64,000 nucleotides of DNA, from contig NZ_MSCP01000001.1 of assembly GCF_002954715.1 (NCBI RefSeq), positions 304,743 to 368,742 on the forward strand. Direction: 5' to 3'. The stretch comes from Aliivibrio sifiae. Its GTDB lineage: Bacteria; Pseudomonadota; Gammaproteobacteria; Enterobacterales; Vibrionaceae. Both the position numbers and the translations under genes were made by a program. The notes under the pieces are model-generated. The model saw nothing but the letters and a program-made list of their open reading frames with translations, had not been told where the DNA came from and made no database searches. Below, piece by piece: positions 59,628 through 64,000 of this stretch (positions are counted from its first letter, which is position 1; the number at the start of each line of letters is the position of its first letter).

Positions 59628-60545
<918 letters not shown>

Positions 60546-60571
60546 ATCGTCTATTATTATAGTTAATTGAG

Positions 60572-60598
60572 AAAGGCTCCTAGTGAGCCTTTTTTTTA
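60572..60598 (+). terminator. Intrinsic terminator after zipA
   Basis: Perfect 8-bp stem AAAGGCTC / GAGCCTTT (60572-60579, 60585-60592), 5-base loop and T run, 35 bases before ligA. Confidence 0.82.
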
Positions 60599-60629
60599 TT
60601 TTTTGTACAACAGAACAAGAAGTTGATGA

Positions 60630-62639
<2,010 letters not shown>

Positions 62640-62663
62640 CAATAAAAGCAGATTGGTTAAAAC

Positions 62664-62690
62664 AAAAAGGAGCTTAGTGCTCCTTTTTTT
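62664..62690 (+). terminator. Intrinsic terminator after ligA
   Basis: Perfect 10-bp stem AAAAAGGAGC / GCTCCTTTTT (62664-62673, 62679-62688) with 5-base loop and T run. Confidence 0.82.
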
Positions 62691-63166
62691 ATATCTGAAA
62701 CTAATCATGTTTATTATTACTAATAGTCAGAAAAGACATAATTGATGTTTACTTGGGATCGGTTTATGTATTTCTTTATTTTTATAAAATAGTGTGATAT
62801 TTGTCGCATTGAGTCTTTTTTTATATCCATAACTCTCTGTTTTAGATATGAAAGATGTTTTTTGATGATTATTGATCTATTTAATTTGATCTTAATCACT
62901 AACGCGAAAGAAGTTTGCGCTCGCTCATATTTTTTTTATTGAAAATTAAGTTTTTGTTTTATGTTTTTTTTGATCGGTTTAGTATTTATCTCATGGATGC
63001 ACTGAGTGTATGCAGGAAAAAATATAAGGTAATTACAATTTTTAAATTTTCCTTTTCTTATTTAAAAATTGTGTGAATTAAGGAGCGTTATTTATTGCTT
63101 TCGGCGGCCAACTTAAAGTCAATAAATAATGAACACAGCTATATCCATTTTTAGGAGCTTTATTCC
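62691..63166 (+). promoter_or_regulatory. Long A/T-rich leader region of the porin gene
   Basis: 476 bases without a clear gene. It holds a CRP-like site TGTGATATTTGTCGCA (62793-62808), a weak GC-rich hairpin and T run near 62903-62937, a perfect 12-bp A/T inverted repeat (ACAATTTTTAAA / TTTAAAAATTGT, 63035-63046 and 63061-63072) and a short ORF with its own AAGGAG (63095-63154). The porin gene has AGGAG at 63153-63157, 9 bases before its ATG. Confidence 0.45.
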
Positions 63167-64000
63167 ATGGAAAACAAATTTTTTAAAACAACGTTACTAG
63201 GTGCTGCAGTTGCTTTAGCATCTGCTGGTGTAACAGCAAAAGAAGTAGGTATTAACTCTGACTTTAATGTTGAAGTGTATGGTGTTGCTGCGATCTCAAT
63301 GGTTAACTACAATACTACCGATAACGACAGTGATAGCTCTGGTTATGCTGTAGAGAATGAATCTCGAATTGGTTTCCGTGCTCATAAAGAGATGTTTGAA
63401 AACGTTTTAATTACGATGCAAATTGAGTCAGGTTATGTTGATAATACAGACTGGCCACATGGTGGTGTTTCTGGTGGTGTGCTAGGTTTCCGTGATACTT
63501 TTATTGGTGCTTCTGGCGATTGGGGTAATGTTCGAGTGGGTCGTGTTTTAACTCCATTATATGAATTAGTTGACTGGCCGTTTTCTAACCCTGGTTTAGG
63601 CTCTGTATTCGATTGGGGTGGTATTGCTGGTCACTACGATCGTCAATCAAACCAAGTTCGTTATGATTCACCTAAGTTTGGTGGTTTTTCATTTGCAACT
63701 TCTGTTGGTCGTGATGACAATGATAATGGTGGTGGCGCTGCTACTCGTGACTCTGCATTTGCAAGTGCAAACGCAAAATACAGCTTCGAAAAAGTAACGC
63801 TAATGGGTGCTATTGAAGCTGGATCTGATTTTAATGGTGTTGCAGGTCAAGATAATCAAGCTTACCTAGTAGGTTTTGAAGCTTCTCTTCCTGCTGGCTT
63901 CGGTCTTGCTGCTGCATATAAAATGGAATCATTAGATAACCAAGCTGATAGTGGTGTTGCTCAAATGGGTAAAGATGTAGAGCAAGGCTCTTACTCTATT
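63167..64000 (+). CDS. Outer membrane porin (3'-truncated by window)
   Basis: N-terminal 278 codons of a trimeric general-porin family (OmpU/Porin_4-like) beta barrel. Signal peptide MENKFFKTTLLGAAVALASAGVTA with cleavage around residue 24; the mature part opens with VEVYGVAAISMVNY, followed by ESRIGFRAHKE, VRVGRVLTPLYELVDWPF and VRYDSPKFGGFSFATSVGR, typical of strand and constriction-loop sequences. The position after ligA matches V. cholerae VC0972, described as the chitin-inducible chitoporin, so it may import chito-oligosaccharides; this is inferred from synteny, not shown by sequence alone. Confidence 0.85.
   Translation, partial: MENKFFKTTLLGAAVALASAGVTAKEVGINSDFNVEVYGVAAISMVNYNTTDNDSDSSGYAVENESRIGFRAHKEMFENVLITMQIESGYVDNTDWPHGGVSGGVLGFRDTFIGASGDWGNVRVGRVLTPLYELVDWPFSNPGLGSVFDWGGIAGHYDRQSNQVRYDSPKFGGFSFATSVGRDDNDNGGGAATRDSAFASANAKYSFEKVTLMGAIEAGSDFNGVAGQDNQAYLVGFEASLPAGFGLAAAYKMESLDNQADSGVAQMGKDVEQGSYSI

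Overview
This window is a stretch of chromosome from a Gram-negative gamma-proteobacterium of the family Vibrionaceae, most likely Aliivibrio (A. fischeri-like). The grounds are low G+C content with strongly A/T-biased third codon positions, protein sequences close to E. coli but Vibrio-like in detail, several families typical of Vibrionaceae (DUF2066, DUF2069, DUF2956, DUF2919, TIGR03503, a TIGR02808-like mini-protein beside nap), and a porin directly after ligA. The species is inferred from family resemblance; no 16S rRNA or tRNA gene was seen. Almost the whole window is core genome: there are no insertion sequences, prophage genes, CRISPR arrays or integrases.

Layout. 1-15.5 kb (+): the envelope and lipid A super-cluster dxr(partial)-rseP-bamA-skp-lpxD-fabZ-lpxA-lpxB-rnhB-dnaE-accA-tilS, with a sigma-E-like promoter between bamA and skp and terminators after lpxA and accA. 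15.5-23.6 kb: a small cytochrome c, glnB, a YafD-like protein, then the conserved block mltD/gloB/yafS-like/rnhA/dnaQ, with a YIP1 membrane protein overlapping mltD and a TIGR03503 protein after dnaQ. 23.7-28.3 kb: a 59-codon unknown gene, fadE with a FadR-like operator, gmhA and yafJ. 28.4-33.8 kb: purN and purM (PurR-like box), upp and uraA in convergent orientation around an 8-copy heptamer repeat, and a DUF2066 protein. 33.8-38.7 kb: DUF2069, ArsC-like, BepA-like protease, TusA-like, PerM/AI-2E family, bcp and gcvR. 39-43.5 kb: dapA-bamC, then DUF2897, an M15 peptidase, dapE and an ArsC-family reductase. 43.6-44.4 kb: an orphan PAAR protein and a winged-helix protein. 44.4-52 kb: narQ-narP-DUF4156 lipoprotein, divergent from napFDABC plus a tiny membrane protein, together a nitrate-sensing and periplasmic nitrate-reduction module. 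52-54.4 kb: DUF2956, DUF2919, an unknown exported protein and a DyP-type peroxidase. 54.5-60.5 kb: ptsH-ptsI-crr, cysK, cysZ and zipA. 60.6-64 kb: ligA and the 5' part of a porin, cut by the window end.

Functional picture: outer-membrane assembly (BamA, BamC, Skp, BepA, RseP), lipid A synthesis, replication and repair (DnaE, DnaQ, RNases HI/HII, LigA), purine/pyrimidine salvage and synthesis, lysine/diaminopimelate synthesis (DapA, DapE), PTS sugar uptake, sulfate/cysteine metabolism and periplasmic nitrate respiration. No clearly new multi-gene system is visible. The most interesting leads are small or regulatory: an orphan intrinsic terminator between two divergent genes (possible sRNA), an orphan PAAR gene, a Bcp with a single cysteine, several short ORFs, structured leaders before zipA and the porin, a heptamer repeat between upp and uraA, and the lack of hda where E. 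coli has it.
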